A DNA stretch of 64,000 bases from Pedobacter psychroterrae (GCF_004331695.1 NZ_SJSL01000001.1:124001-188000); one strand, 5' to 3'; shown: positions 18,388 through 27,057, counted from the first letter of the stretch. The notes: generated by a model not told the origin, from the sequence alone. Program-made: numbers and translations.

Positions 18388-19128
18388 ATGCAGACAGAAT
18401 TTTTACTTTTTTTCTCCCTATTATTCATTGTTGCTTTTCTATATGCATCAGTTGGCCATGGCGGAGCCAGCGGATACCTGGCCCTGATGGCCATATTCGC
18501 CATTTCACCCCTTGTCATGAAGCCTACCGCGCTGCTCCTCAACCTTTTTGTTTCCACGGTATCTTTTGCCCAATTCTACCGGGGAGGCCACTTCAAATGG
18601 AAGACATTTTGGCCATTCGTGGCAACCTCCATCCCCTTTTCATTTCTGGGGGGAACAATGGCCATCGAGAGCAATATATATAAAAAGATCCTGGGGGCAT
18701 TACTGATTATTCCAGTATTGCGGTTCTTCTTTTTACCCAATTCAGATCCAAAGGATTGTAAACCTTCAAATATTCCGTTTTCGCTCCTGATTGGCGCCAT
18801 CATCGGTCTGCTCTCAGGTATGATCGGCATTGGCGGGGGCATTATTCTCTCGCCCATCTTGATCCTGCTTAAATGGACCGACCAGAAACAGACAGCTGCT
18901 ATTAGCGCTGCCTTTATATTTGTCAACTCGTTTGCCGGCCTTGCAGGGCAGCTGATCAAGGGAATTAATTTTACCGGTGATATGTTTCTATATGTAATTG
19001 TTGCCTTTACAGGAGGCATCGCTGGTGCCTATTTTGGTTCGCTGAAATTCCCGCAGACCACCTTAAAATACATACTGGCCATTGTACTGGTTCTTGCATC
19101 CTACAAACTTTTATTTACTACAGCTTAA
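18388..19128 (+). CDS. TSUP family anion/sulfite exporter (TauE/SafE-like)
   Basis: 246 residues, eight or so membrane segments, with the two TSUP repeats marked by ASVGHGGASGYLALMAIF near the start and GLLSGMIGIGGGIILSP in the middle. The family moves sulfite, sulfonates or related organosulfur anions across the inner membrane. It lies inside the Moco operon, 6 bases after moeA and 82 bases before moaD. The position suggests a link to sulfur or to a Moco enzyme such as a sulfite-oxidizing protein, or import of an oxyanion. The substrate is not shown by the sequence. Confidence 0.9.
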   Translation: MQTEFLLFFSLLFIVAFLYASVGHGGASGYLALMAIFAISPLVMKPTALLLNLFVSTVSFAQFYRGGHFKWKTFWPFVATSIPFSFLGGTMAIESNIYKKILGALLIIPVLRFFFLPNSDPKDCKPSNIPFSLLIGAIIGLLSGMIGIGGGIILSPILILLKWTDQKQTAAISAAFIFVNSFAGLAGQLIKGINFTGDMFLYVIVAFTGGIAGAYFGSLKFPQTTLKYILAIVLVLASYKLLFTTA

Positions 19129-19151
19129 AACATGAAATACCTTACGTACAA

Positions 19152-19167
19152 GTCCATAACTATGGAC
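19152..19167. promoter_or_regulatory. Inverted repeat upstream of moaD
   Basis: Perfect 7-base arms GTCCATA and TATGGAC with a 2-base spacer, in the 82-base gap between the TauE-like gene and moaD, the only sizeable gap in the operon. The gap also holds AT-rich sequence. It could be an operator for an internal promoter or only a chance palindrome. Confidence 0.3.
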
Positions 19168-19210
19168 AATATTGTGATCTATAACCACATCTTAATCGTA
19201 AATTAGCAAA

Positions 19211-19444
19211 ATGGAAATCCAGCTCATCAGTTTTGGAAAGATCTCAGAATTCTTGCACAGTCAGCAGCTGGAGATAGAAGGTATCTCAGATACCGATCAG
19301 CTCAAGGCTTATCTTGAAAGCAATTTTCTGCAGCTTGCAGACCTAAAATATAAACTCGCGGTCAACAAGATCCTGATCCAGGAAAACACACACTTGAACA
19401 GCGGTGATTCAGTGGCGGTTATGCCGCCATTCTCGGGAGGATAA
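19211..19444 (+). CDS. moaD: Molybdopterin synthase small subunit MoaD
   Basis: 77 residues with the beta-grasp ubiquitin-like fold pattern and the required C-terminal Gly-Gly (PPFSGG). That tail is thiocarboxylated and donates sulfur to precursor Z in the MoaD-MoaE complex. NSGDSVAVMPPFSGG is the usual family ending. The stop is followed by moaE after 2 bases. The adenylating partner MoeB is not in the window and must be encoded elsewhere. Confidence 0.94.
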   Translation: MEIQLISFGKISEFLHSQQLEIEGISDTDQLKAYLESNFLQLADLKYKLAVNKILIQENTHLNSGDSVAVMPPFSGG

Positions 19445-19446
19445 CT

Positions 19447-19893
19447 ATGGAAAGCAAAAAAAAAGTAAAGAACATATTCATACAAGGGGCGATCAGCCCA
19501 GGCTTTATAACTGACTGTATCGCAAAACACAGCTCCAACACAGCTATAGGCGGTCACAGCATTTTTATGGGACAGGTACGGCAAGATGAGATCGGGGGAA
19601 AGTTAGTATCAGCAATAGCGTATAGCGCTTTTGAGGAATTGGCCCTTGAAAAAATGCACGAGATCAGAGAAGCGATCTTTGAAAAATATCCGCTGAGCTG
19701 CATGCACGTGCACCATAGCTTAGGGGATGTCAGCGCCGGAGAGATCTGCCTATTTGTCTTTACTTCATCGGCGCACCGAAAACCTGCAATTGAGGCCTGC
19801 TCAGAATTGGTCGAACGGATAAAGGCAGAACTGCCAATCTGGGGTAAGGAAATATTTCAGGACAATACCCATCATTGGAAAGAAAATAAATAA
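19447..19893 (+). CDS. moaE: Molybdopterin synthase catalytic subunit MoaE
   Basis: 148 residues. Conserved blocks include GHSIFMGQVRQDE, LEYSAFE-like IAYSAFEELA, HHSLGDVSAGE, and the C-terminal HRKPAIEACSELVERIKAELPIWGKE region, whose lysines line the active site that receives the MoaD tail. It converts cyclic pyranopterin monophosphate to molybdopterin. Its last base overlaps the first base of moaCB (TAATG-type junction), so the two are translationally coupled. The N-terminus is slightly Lys-rich and longer than average. Confidence 0.94.
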   Translation: MESKKKVKNIFIQGAISPGFITDCIAKHSSNTAIGGHSIFMGQVRQDEIGGKLVSAIAYSAFEELALEKMHEIREAIFEKYPLSCMHVHHSLGDVSAGEICLFVFTSSAHRKPAIEACSELVERIKAELPIWGKEIFQDNTHHWKENK

Positions 19894-20801
19894 TGGTCAA
19901 CATCACACAGAAATCCAGCACCCTTCGCATCGCCATTGCTACTGCAACAGTAAGCGTATCCAGGCAAGAAACAATCGAAGCTATCGAGCAGCGCAAGGTT
20001 CCAAAGGGAGATGTCTTTGAATTTGCAAGGGCGGCCGGGCTACTTGGCGTAAAAAAGACCAGCGACCTGATCCCCGACTGCCATCCCTTGCCGGTAGAAT
20101 ATACTGCCATCACCTATGAAATCCAGGGACTAAACCTGATCATTACGGTAGAGGTCCATACCATCTATAAAACCGGGGTCGAGGTAGAGGCTATGCATGG
20201 CGCCTCCATCACAGCACTCACCATTTATGATATGCTCAAGCCCATCGACAAGGGTGTCGAGATCAGCAGCATCAAACTGCTTAAAAAGTCTGGCGGAAAA
20301 TCCGATCTGAAAAACCTCAAATTCCCTGAAATCAAGGCCGCGGTTGTAGTCTGCTCAGATTCCATTGCAGGGGGCACAGCGGAAGATAGCTCCGGAAAGA
20401 CCATAATAGCTCTTCTTGAAAAATTCGGAATTGAAACGCTTAGCTATGAGATCGTAACGGACGATCCAGAATTGATCACGGCCAAGGCAAAAGAATTATG
20501 CGGTGATATACATCAACTGGTTATTTTTACCGGCGGAACTGGCCTGTCTCCAAGGGACCTTACCCCTGAAGCGATCGCTCCGCTGATCGACCGCAGGGTA
20601 GATGGAATTATGGAAACGGCAAGGAATTACGGCCAGCAGCGCATGCCCTATGCCATGTTATCACGAGGGGTAGGGGGGTTCGCGGGCGACACGCTCCTGC
20701 TAACTTTCCCAGGCTCAAAAAAAGGCGCCGAAGAATATATGGCTGCCCTGTTCCCACAGGTACTGCACCTGTTCAGCGTAAATAAAGGTCAAAAGCATTA
20801 G
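19893..20801 (+). CDS. moaCB: Bifunctional cyclic pyranopterin monophosphate synthase / MoaB fusion (MoaCB)
   Basis: 302 residues with two domains. Residues about 1-145 are MoaC: RKVPKGDVFEFARAAG, DLIPDCHPLPVEY and the GVEVEAMHGASI block, which converts cyclo-GTP to cPMP. Residues about 150-300 are MogA/MoaB-like: VVCSDSIAGGTAEDSSG, VIFTGGTGLSPRDLTPEA and a final FPGSKKGAEEY, normally an adenylyltransferase fold acting on molybdopterin. The MoaC-MoaB fusion is known in Bacteroidetes. It ends the operon; the next gene is convergent, 34 bases away. The window lacks mobA and moeB. Confidence 0.95.
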   Translation: MVNITQKSSTLRIAIATATVSVSRQETIEAIEQRKVPKGDVFEFARAAGLLGVKKTSDLIPDCHPLPVEYTAITYEIQGLNLIITVEVHTIYKTGVEVEAMHGASITALTIYDMLKPIDKGVEISSIKLLKKSGGKSDLKNLKFPEIKAAVVVCSDSIAGGTAEDSSGKTIIALLEKFGIETLSYEIVTDDPELITAKAKELCGDIHQLVIFTGGTGLSPRDLTPEAIAPLIDRRVDGIMETARNYGQQRMPYAMLSRGVGGFAGDTLLLTFPGSKKGAEEYMAALFPQVLHLFSVNKGQKH

Positions 20802-20835
20802 TTTTTCTTCAACTGCGGCATTTTAAGTTTTATTT

Positions 20836-21309
20836 TTATCTACAGGCACTTTTATACACTTCATCTGTTACGGCTTCGTTCCAATTTACAATTCCTTTTT
20901 CAGTATTCGGAACGATATACAATTGCTGCAAACCCACGTCAGCACTTGCTCCGTGCCAGTGGCGAACATTTGGCGGACATTTTACTACGCTTCCTTTTTT
21001 GATGATTTCAACTGGTTTTCCTTCGATCTGGTGATAGCCAATTCCATCAGTAATGATTAAAATTTGCCCGGCAGGATGGCTGTGCCAATTGCTTCTTGCA
21101 CCGGGTTCGAAATATACGTTTCCAACCACAGTGTTGTAAATGCTATCTGAATCTACCAAGCCAGTAGGATAAGCATTTCCAGTAAATAAATCTTTGGAAC
21201 CTTTTTCTCCTTTCGGGAAAATAGTGTTCAGTTCATTTTTATTGCTGCAAGCTAGTATTGTTATTGAAGCAAATATCAATAGCGCAGCAGATTTTAAACT
21301 ATTTTTCAT
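20836..21309 (-). CDS. Cupin-domain lipoprotein
   Basis: 157 residues with a lipoprotein signal (SITILACSNKN, lipobox Cys about 21). The single cupin barrel shows motif 1 in WHSHPAGQILIITDGIG and motif 2 in CPPNVRHWHGASAD, so a metal-binding site with three His and one Glu/Gln is plausible. Relatives are annotated as cupins or carboxymuconolactone-decarboxylase-associated cupins. It is the last gene of a four-gene set running from 23483 down. The gaps of 12, 6 and 20 bases suggest one transcript. Reaction unknown. Confidence 0.88.
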   Translation of the reverse strand: MKNSLKSAALLIFASITILACSNKNELNTIFPKGEKGSKDLFTGNAYPTGLVDSDSIYNTVVGNVYFEPGARSNWHSHPAGQILIITDGIGYHQIEGKPVEIIKKGSVVKCPPNVRHWHGASADVGLQQLYIVPNTEKGIVNWNEAVTDEVYKSACR

Positions 21310-21321
21310 AATGATTTATTC

Positions 21322-21804
21322 TTAATTATTCTCAAATTTCAAAACTACATTTCCGTTACCCAATGCAGTTGCAAGTCCTGTAGGATTATCAATCTTTCCG
21401 AGCCTTGTATAGCTGTATGAGGTATTAAATCCCTTGTAGAAAAGTACCAGACAATTGTTCCCATACAACATCAGGTCTCCCACCAGTATATTGCCTCCGG
21501 CAGATGCGCTGGTTGGAAGGGTGCTAGAGAAGTAATAAAATTTCTCGTTTGCATTCAAATCCTCCATATTGATGGTAAGTGGCAACCTTGTCTTCAAAGC
21601 GTTTGCAGACGGGTTATCATATAGTGTGGCCGTAAAAACAGCAGAACCTATTGTTATCTTTATCTTGCTTCCTGTTGGATTAGTGGCAGTTACATTAGAA
21701 TTTCCATTATCTGGGGTTGAGATAGGGTCATTGCCCTTGTCACAGCTTGCCATGCTTAAGGACATGGAGGCACATAGGATCAGGCCTGTTAGTAAGTTTT
21801 TCAT
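21322..21804 (-). CDS. Cyclophilin-like-fold lipoprotein
   Basis: 160 residues. The signal peptide has a lipobox near MASCDKGND (Cys about 20). After a Thr/Asn/Pro-rich linker, KIKITIGSAVFTATLYDN, LPLTINMEDLNANEKFYYF, GDLMLYGNNCLVLFYK and YTRLGKIDN match the small cyclophilin-like (DUF369-type) proteins. Unlike true cyclophilins these have no demonstrated proline isomerase activity. It lies between the hydrolase and the cupin in the same operon. Such trios recur in Bacteroidetes, so joint function is likely, but the substrate is not known. Confidence 0.82.
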   Translation of the reverse strand: MKNLLTGLILCASMSLSMASCDKGNDPISTPDNGNSNVTATNPTGSKIKITIGSAVFTATLYDNPSANALKTRLPLTINMEDLNANEKFYYFSSTLPTSASAGGNILVGDLMLYGNNCLVLFYKGFNTSYSYTRLGKIDNPTGLATALGNGNVVLKFENN

Positions 21805-21810
21805 CCTATT

Positions 21811-22890
21811 TTATCTTAAATGGGTCGTGAAGAATGTCTCCAGTTTATCAAATGGAATCAAATCGGTTTTATCGTAAAGGTCTACATGGCCTGCGCCGTT
21901 GACATAAACCAGTTCTTTGGGCATTGCAGCTCTTTTGTATGCGTCTTCGCTAAATTCTTTCGAGTGTGCCTGGTCTCCGGTAATGAACAGCATTGGGCGA
22001 GGAGAAATAGTTTCGATATCGTTGAAAGGATGGAAATTCATGAACTTCGTATTACTACTCAAAGTTGGTTTTGTTGTAGTCTCTCTAGATGTCCCTTTTG
22101 GCGTATATTCTCCGCGGGGAGTTCGGTAAAAATCGAAAAACTCACGCTGGATGGGATGTGTGTTATTCTGTAGTTTTAGAACCGTTCCACCGGTATATTT
22201 GGTTGTTCCACCTGTAAATTCAGCATATCTTTGTTCCGCTGCTTCGGCTATGATCTGCTTTCTTTGCTCCAGTGTTTGTGAGTGGTTCAGGGCATTACGG
22301 TTAGCCGATCCCATATCATACATGCTAACGGTTGCAACAGCCTTCATCCTCGGATCGATCTTGGCCGCACTGATCACAAAACTTCCACTGCCACAAACAC
22401 CAATCACACCAATGCTATTCCTGTCAACAAAATCACGGGTGCCCAAAAAGTCAACTGCTGCGCTAAAATCCTCTGCATAAACATCCGGTAAAATCGCGTT
22501 ACGGGGTTCGCCTTCACTTTCACCCCAAAAGGATAGGTCAATGGCCAAGGTTATAAAGCCTCGAACTGCCATGTTGGAAGCATACACATCGGCACTTTGT
22601 TCTTTTACGGCGCCCATTGGGTGGCCAACAATAATAGCTGCGTGCTTCGTACCACGATCCAGGTTTCTTGGGATGAACAGATGTCCAACAACATCCATTT
22701 TATATAGATTTTTGAAAGTAACCCTATACATTTCAATACTGTCATCCACTTTAAAAGTGGTATAATCTTTCGGCGATAGCTTTTCCATTTCTTCTGGTTT
22801 TTTTGCCTGTTCCTTTTCCTTTTTTTCTGTGCAGGCCTGTGCTAATATCATCAGGGATGCTGCTATAATTATTTTTATAGGTTTCATCAT
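21811..22890 (-). CDS. Alpha/beta hydrolase lipoprotein, dienelactone-hydrolase-like
   Basis: 359 residues with a lipoprotein signal (MILAQACTEKK, Cys 20). The alpha/beta hydrolase fold shows VGHPMG near 88 (oxyanion region), the nucleophile elbow GVCGSG at 164-169 with Cys 166 at the position used by the Cys of dienelactone hydrolase, an acid in FITGDQAHS and the His in GAGHVDLYD. A Cys elbow is unusual for an esterase-like protein, although the nearby Ser 168 cannot be ruled out. It is outer-membrane or periplasm anchored. Start at the first or second Met is equally possible. Confidence 0.85.
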   Translation of the reverse strand: MMKPIKIIIAASLMILAQACTEKKEKEQAKKPEEMEKLSPKDYTTFKVDDSIEMYRVTFKNLYKMDVVGHLFIPRNLDRGTKHAAIIVGHPMGAVKEQSADVYASNMAVRGFITLAIDLSFWGESEGEPRNAILPDVYAEDFSAAVDFLGTRDFVDRNSIGVIGVCGSGSFVISAAKIDPRMKAVATVSMYDMGSANRNALNHSQTLEQRKQIIAEAAEQRYAEFTGGTTKYTGGTVLKLQNNTHPIQREFFDFYRTPRGEYTPKGTSRETTTKPTLSSNTKFMNFHPFNDIETISPRPMLFITGDQAHSKEFSEDAYKRAAMPKELVYVNGAGHVDLYDKTDLIPFDKLETFFTTHLR

Positions 22891-22910
22891 TTTGGTCTTT
22901 AATTTTCTAT

Positions 22911-23483
22911 TTAAATTGATTTGATAAACTTCGCTGGAATACCACCGACAACAGTATTGGGTAAAACATCCTTGGAAACCACAGCACCCGCAGCCACTAC
23001 AGCGTTTTCTCCAATGGTTACACCCGGAAGTATGGTTGATCCCGCACCGATCCAGGCATTTTTTTTAATGACGATGGGTTTTGTGATCAGGGTCCTTCTG
23101 TCATCCGGATCCAAGGGATGATTCTCTGTAACAAGATTAACCTTTGGGCCAATCAGTACATTATCCGCAATCGTGATTCCACCCATATCCAAAAAAGAAC
23201 AGGCATAGTTGATGAACACGTTCTTTCCAATACTGATGAACTTTCCGAAATTGGTATAGAATGGAACAAAAATAGTGGTGCTTTCGTCCACCGTTTTACC
23301 GATGATATCACCAAGGATATCCCGAACAGCAATTAGGTCGGATGACATATTTAGCTTCTGGGAAAGTTTTAGCGTTCTGCCCACTACTTCATTTATTTCG
23401 TAATATGCCGGATCATTCAACCGGATAGGTTCGCCTGATCTTAACCGTTCAAGAATATTCACCTTTTCTATTTCTGCTATCAT
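22911..23483 (-). CDS. Sugar O-acetyltransferase of the left-handed beta-helix (maltose acetyltransferase-like) family
   Basis: 190 residues. Hexapeptide repeats are plain in ISIGKNVFINYACSFLDMGGITIADNVLIGPKV and IGAGSTILPGVTIGENAVVAAGAVVSKDV; the catalytic His lies in VTENHPLDP. The N-terminal helical MAT domain precedes the helix. The enzyme uses acetyl-CoA to acetylate a hydroxyl of a sugar or related acceptor in the cytoplasm. It is the first gene of the minus-strand set and lies back-to-back with an AraC regulator, 188 bases away. Confidence 0.9.
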   Translation of the reverse strand: MIAEIEKVNILERLRSGEPIRLNDPAYYEINEVVGRTLKLSQKLNMSSDLIAVRDILGDIIGKTVDESTTIFVPFYTNFGKFISIGKNVFINYACSFLDMGGITIADNVLIGPKVNLVTENHPLDPDDRRTLITKPIVIKKNAWIGAGSTILPGVTIGENAVVAAGAVVSKDVLPNTVVGGIPAKFIKSI

Positions 23484-23671
23484 TTTGTTAAAATTTACTG
23501 TCTTTAATCCGGCGGGATCTTACTAAAGAAATCCACATTACAAATGTCGGCAGCATTCGTTGCTTTGGGTTTATACAGAATACGGTATTGTTTACCACTT
23601 TTACTGATTCTAAATCGGAAGTAATTATTACAGGTTCATTTTTGTTAAATTTGGATTGTAAAATCAAGGAT

Positions 23672-24568
23672 ATGGAAGAAGTGAAAAGACTGGACACCGT
23701 TCGTCAGTATAACGATTATGTTGGCGTGGATACACTAAATCCCCTGGTCAGTGTCGTCAATTTTAATGATGTGCCAACCATTATACATTACAGACATTAC
23801 ATGGGGGTCTATGCGGTTTTCTTTAAGAATATCAAATGTGGCAACATAACCTACGGATGTCAGAACTATGATTACGAAGATGGGACAATGGTATTTGTTT
23901 CACCGGGGCAGGTCTATGGAATTGATAGCAGTGGCCAAGCAATAATCCCTTCGGGCTGGGGACTTATTTTCCATCCCGACCTGTTAAAGGGCACACATCT
24001 GGCCAAGACCATCAGGGACTATAATTTCTTTGCGTACGAGGTGAATGAAGCCCTTCACCTTTCAAAAAAGGAAAAAAAGACGATAATGGAATCCCTGGAA
24101 AAGATTGCTGCGGAAATAGAGCAGAACATTGACAAGCATAGTAAGACCCTCATCGTTTCCAATATAGAACTGTTCCTGAATTATTGCATGCGTTTTTATG
24201 ATCGCCAGTTTATTACCCGAAGCCACGCAAACAAAGATATCCTTGTACGGTTCGAAAATCTGTTGATTGATTATTTCCGATCGGAAAAGGCATCTCAGTT
24301 GGGTTTACCATCTGTTGCCTATTGCGCTGACCAGTTACATCTTTCACCAAACTATTTTGGCGACCTGATCAAAAAGGAAACTGGCAGTACCGCCCTTAAT
24401 TACCTCCAATCGAAGATGATAGATGAGGCAAAAACCTACATTTTTGACAGTTCAAAAACTTTTAACGAAATAGCCGCCGATCTGGGCTTCAAATACCAAC
24501 AACATTTTACAAGGTTGTTTAAGCAGAAAACTGGAATGACCCCTCAAGAATATCGAGGGTTGAATTGA
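23672..24568 (+). CDS. AraC family transcriptional regulator
   Basis: I place the start at the ATG at 23672 (MEEVKRLDTV), because the reading frame upstream to 23588 gives residues unlike the family start; the protein is then 298 residues. The N-terminal half is an AraC-type cupin sensor, and the C-terminal half has two helix-turn-helices: AYCADQLHLSPNYFGDLIKKETG and FNEIAADLGFKYQQHFTRLFKQKTGMTPQEYR, the standard AraC signature. It is transcribed away from the acetyltransferase-hydrolase-cyclophilin-cupin set, which it probably controls. The inducer is unknown. Confidence 0.88.
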   Translation: MEEVKRLDTVRQYNDYVGVDTLNPLVSVVNFNDVPTIIHYRHYMGVYAVFFKNIKCGNITYGCQNYDYEDGTMVFVSPGQVYGIDSSGQAIIPSGWGLIFHPDLLKGTHLAKTIRDYNFFAYEVNEALHLSKKEKKTIMESLEKIAAEIEQNIDKHSKTLIVSNIELFLNYCMRFYDRQFITRSHANKDILVRFENLLIDYFRSEKASQLGLPSVAYCADQLHLSPNYFGDLIKKETGSTALNYLQSKMIDEAKTYIFDSSKTFNEIAADLGFKYQQHFTRLFKQKTGMTPQEYRGLN

Positions 24569-24834
24569 TGGAAATGCCAACAAAACTTTCTATCCCATAA
24601 AATTTACCAGTATCGAACAAAAAAACTGAGCATATAATAATAAACTATAGCGGAACAGCATTATGGGTAAACAAACTATCGTACGATATGCCCCTCTTTT
24701 TCGGGCCATCAAGTCAGCTCCAAGGTCTTTTTATCGGTACATTGGATTTCCATAGTCTTGATTTTCAAAATTTGGTGTAAGAGCAATAAGGCATCTATGT
24801 TACTTCACCTGTATTTTCATCTTCAACAACCTAA

Positions 24835-25620
24835 CTATATCATGGATGGAGGAATTCCAAAAGTCTTTTTAAAAGCAAAAGAAAAATGAGATAAGTCCTC
24901 AAAGCCAACTTCAAGATAAACCTGTGTAGGCTTAAGGCTTTTTTCTTTTAACATAAAGAAAGCCATATCAAGTCTTTTTTGTTGGAGCCATTTGTGCGGT
25001 GAGGTAAAAAACAGTCGGTTAAAATCTCTTTTAAAACTTGCTAGACTTCTTCCTGTGAGATGAGCAAAATTTTTAATCTCAGTATTAAACATAAAATTCT
25101 TACTCATATACGCTTCAAGATCTATCTTACCGGGCATACCCAAATCTAATAAGGCACTTTGTAATTGAGGTGCATGCAACAACAACAAATCAAGCAAGAC
25201 CATAGATTTTTCAATCAGCTTTCCTTCGTTTGATCCGTTTCCATATTTATACAAGGAATCAAAATAATCCTGAAGCGGTATACATTTTTTTAACGCAAAA
25301 ATATTTCGTCCTTTGTATCTCTCCTTCATAATTAAGTGATTGCTTGAAATATATTTTTTAATTACTGTATCATTCAAAATCATGCTTACCGATTCGAAAT
25401 TCTTATCTACTTCAGGCACTTTTATAAGTTTTGCGAGATGGTTCTTTTTAAAAAATATAATGCTGCCCGCTGTAAAAATCTGCTTTTTATCCGCTTCGTA
25501 AACTATAAAACTACCTGATTTAATGTGCATTATTGCGAATTCTGTAATAAAAGGATCAGTAACAAGCTTTTTATTTGAATAACACGCGTGCACAAATTTA
25601 GCAACTGGCATCACATCCAT
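24835..25620 (-). CDS. AraC family transcriptional regulator
   Basis: 261 residues. The N-terminal AraC-binding-like region (DPFITEFAIMHIKSGSF) is followed by helix-turn-helix blocks, with FAHLTGRSLASFKRDFNRLF and PTQVYLEVGFEDLSHFSFAFKKTFGIPPS, the latter being the strongest AraC signature. It lies 89 bases downstream of the SDR gene on the same strand and could be co-transcribed. DNA here is very AT-rich; the line at 25321 is about 22% GC. It is a different regulator from the one at 23672. A start at residue 4 is also possible. Confidence 0.85.
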   Translation of the reverse strand: MDVMPVAKFVHACYSNKKLVTDPFITEFAIMHIKSGSFIVYEADKKQIFTAGSIIFFKKNHLAKLIKVPEVDKNFESVSMILNDTVIKKYISSNHLIMKERYKGRNIFALKKCIPLQDYFDSLYKYGNGSNEGKLIEKSMVLLDLLLLHAPQLQSALLDLGMPGKIDLEAYMSKNFMFNTEIKNFAHLTGRSLASFKRDFNRLFFTSPHKWLQQKRLDMAFFMLKEKSLKPTQVYLEVGFEDLSHFSFAFKKTFGIPPSMI

Positions 25621-25709
25621 AGCAAAAGTATTTAAGTGAATAATAAAACGAAATTAGTTATAATAAGCATCGACATCATTCAAATGTCGACGCCTACTAA
25701 AATAAAAAA

Positions 25710-26462
25710 TTATTGTGCATTATACCCACCATCAACAGCAAGCACGTGCCCTGTCATAAAAGGAGATTCTGATGAACCTAAATAATAGATACCATTGGCA
25801 ATATCTTCAACAGTTCCTAATCGTTTCATCGGATGAATTGCTGCAATGGTTTCCTCGCTATAACTACCCGATTCTATTGCGCTTTTCAAGATGTCGGTTT
25901 TAATTGCTCCAGGAGCAATTGCATTGATGCGAATGCCTTGTGTGGCATACTCGACTGCTGCTGCTTTAGTAAGCCCTACTACAGCATGTTTTGAAGCACA
26001 ATACTGTGCGGCATAAGGGATTCCGTTTAATCCTGCAATGGAAGCAAGGTTAACAATAGATCCTCCGCCTGCTTCCTGCATCGACTTTATAGCATGCTTC
26101 ATTCCGAAGAATACTCCAATAACATTAGTTTCAAACAGACTTCTTAAATTTTGTTCGCTTGAATCTGCCAAAAAACCTTCAGTTGCACCGGCTATTCCTG
26201 CATTATTAACAAAAACATCTATTGTTTTAAATGTATCTTTAGTTTTTGAAATTAAGTTAACCACATCTAACTCATTAGTTACGTCTGTTGCTACAAATAG
26301 TGCTTCAGCACCTGTTTCCTTGATTTCTTTTAGGGCTTCTTCACCTGCTTTGTTATTTCTTCCAGAAATAACAACATTGTACCCATTTTTTGCAAAAGCC
26401 AAAGCTGTTGCCTTTCCGATTCCTGTCGAACCTCCTGTAACAATTACTGTCTTGTTTTCCAT
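25710..26462 (-). CDS. SDR family NAD(P)-dependent oxidoreductase
   Basis: 250 residues with all classic SDR marks: nucleotide motif TGGSTGIG near 9-16, NNAG at 86-89, catalytic Ser 141 and Y154-x3-K158 (YCASK), and the C-terminal YLGSSESPFMTGHVLAVDGGY. It most resembles glucose/fabG-type 3-oxo reductases. The substrate is not shown. It sits between the AraC regulator and an ester-cyclase-like gene on the same strand. AT-rich like its neighbours (line at 26221 about 22% GC). Confidence 0.93.
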   Translation of the reverse strand: MENKTVIVTGGSTGIGKATALAFAKNGYNVVISGRNNKAGEEALKEIKETGAEALFVATDVTNELDVVNLISKTKDTFKTIDVFVNNAGIAGATEGFLADSSEQNLRSLFETNVIGVFFGMKHAIKSMQEAGGGSIVNLASIAGLNGIPYAAQYCASKHAVVGLTKAAAVEYATQGIRINAIAPGAIKTDILKSAIESGSYSEETIAAIHPMKRLGTVEDIANGIYYLGSSESPFMTGHVLAVDGGYNAQ

Positions 26463-26526
26463 TTTTTTTATTTTTTTTAATTTATAGTATAGGTGTGCGT
26501 CACCAAAAAATCAATGCTCTTTGGTG

Positions 26527-27057
26527 CTACAGTTTAAAAATCCCTAGTTGCATTAGTAAATCAAGAATATCTTCAGAAAATGTGGCTTCAGTTATTTTAC
26601 CGTCTTTTAGCCTATACATACCCATTCCGTTCCACTTAGCATTTATTCCGGTAGCTTTTCGACCCATGAATTCTCCAGTATTCTTTCCGCTATTAGTGAA
26701 ATTCACCATAACCTTATCCCCTTTGGCTAGGATATCTTTGACTTCGAGATGCATATCGGTAAATGCGCCACCAATATTTGCTTTTGCAAATGCTTTATAG
26801 TTGGCTATACCGTTAATTTCTCCAAGGCTTCCACCTCTCCAAATCATATCTGGATTCCAGAACTTGTCAATAAGATTAACCTTTCCGCCATTAATCACCT
26901 GATCAATAAATTTCTTGACGAATTCAGTGTTCTTTGTTTCAAGGCGTGTTACTACGGGATTTGTTTTTTTTGATGGGTTCAAAGAACCTTGAGAAAAAGC
27001 TACCGTGGTACTTAATGCTAAGATTCCAGATAGGATCATTTTAATTGTTGTTTTCAT
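26527..27057 (-). CDS. SnoaL-like / ester cyclase domain protein, exported
   Basis: 176 residues with a signal peptide (ILALSTTVAFSQG) and one NTF2/SnoaL-like fold: FIDQVINGGKVNLIDKFWNPDMIWRGG, ANYKAFAKANIGGAFTDMHLEVKDILAKGD, GKWNGMGMYRLKDGKITE-like ending. SnoaL relatives cyclise polyketides, but in Bacteroidetes most act as small binding or isomerase proteins with unknown substrate. The gene precedes the SDR gene by 64 bases on the same strand. Confidence 0.83.
   Translation of the reverse strand: MKTTIKMILSGILALSTTVAFSQGSLNPSKKTNPVVTRLETKNTEFVKKFIDQVINGGKVNLIDKFWNPDMIWRGGSLGEINGIANYKAFAKANIGGAFTDMHLEVKDILAKGDKVMVNFTNSGKNTGEFMGRKATGINAKWNGMGMYRLKDGKITEATFSEDILDLLMQLGIFKL

Noticed and set aside
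16220..20801. Horizontal origin of the moa operon from GC content
   Set aside because: Hand-counted lines in the operon run from 42 to 58% GC, but the FG-GAP gene also reaches 58%, so composition is not decisive.
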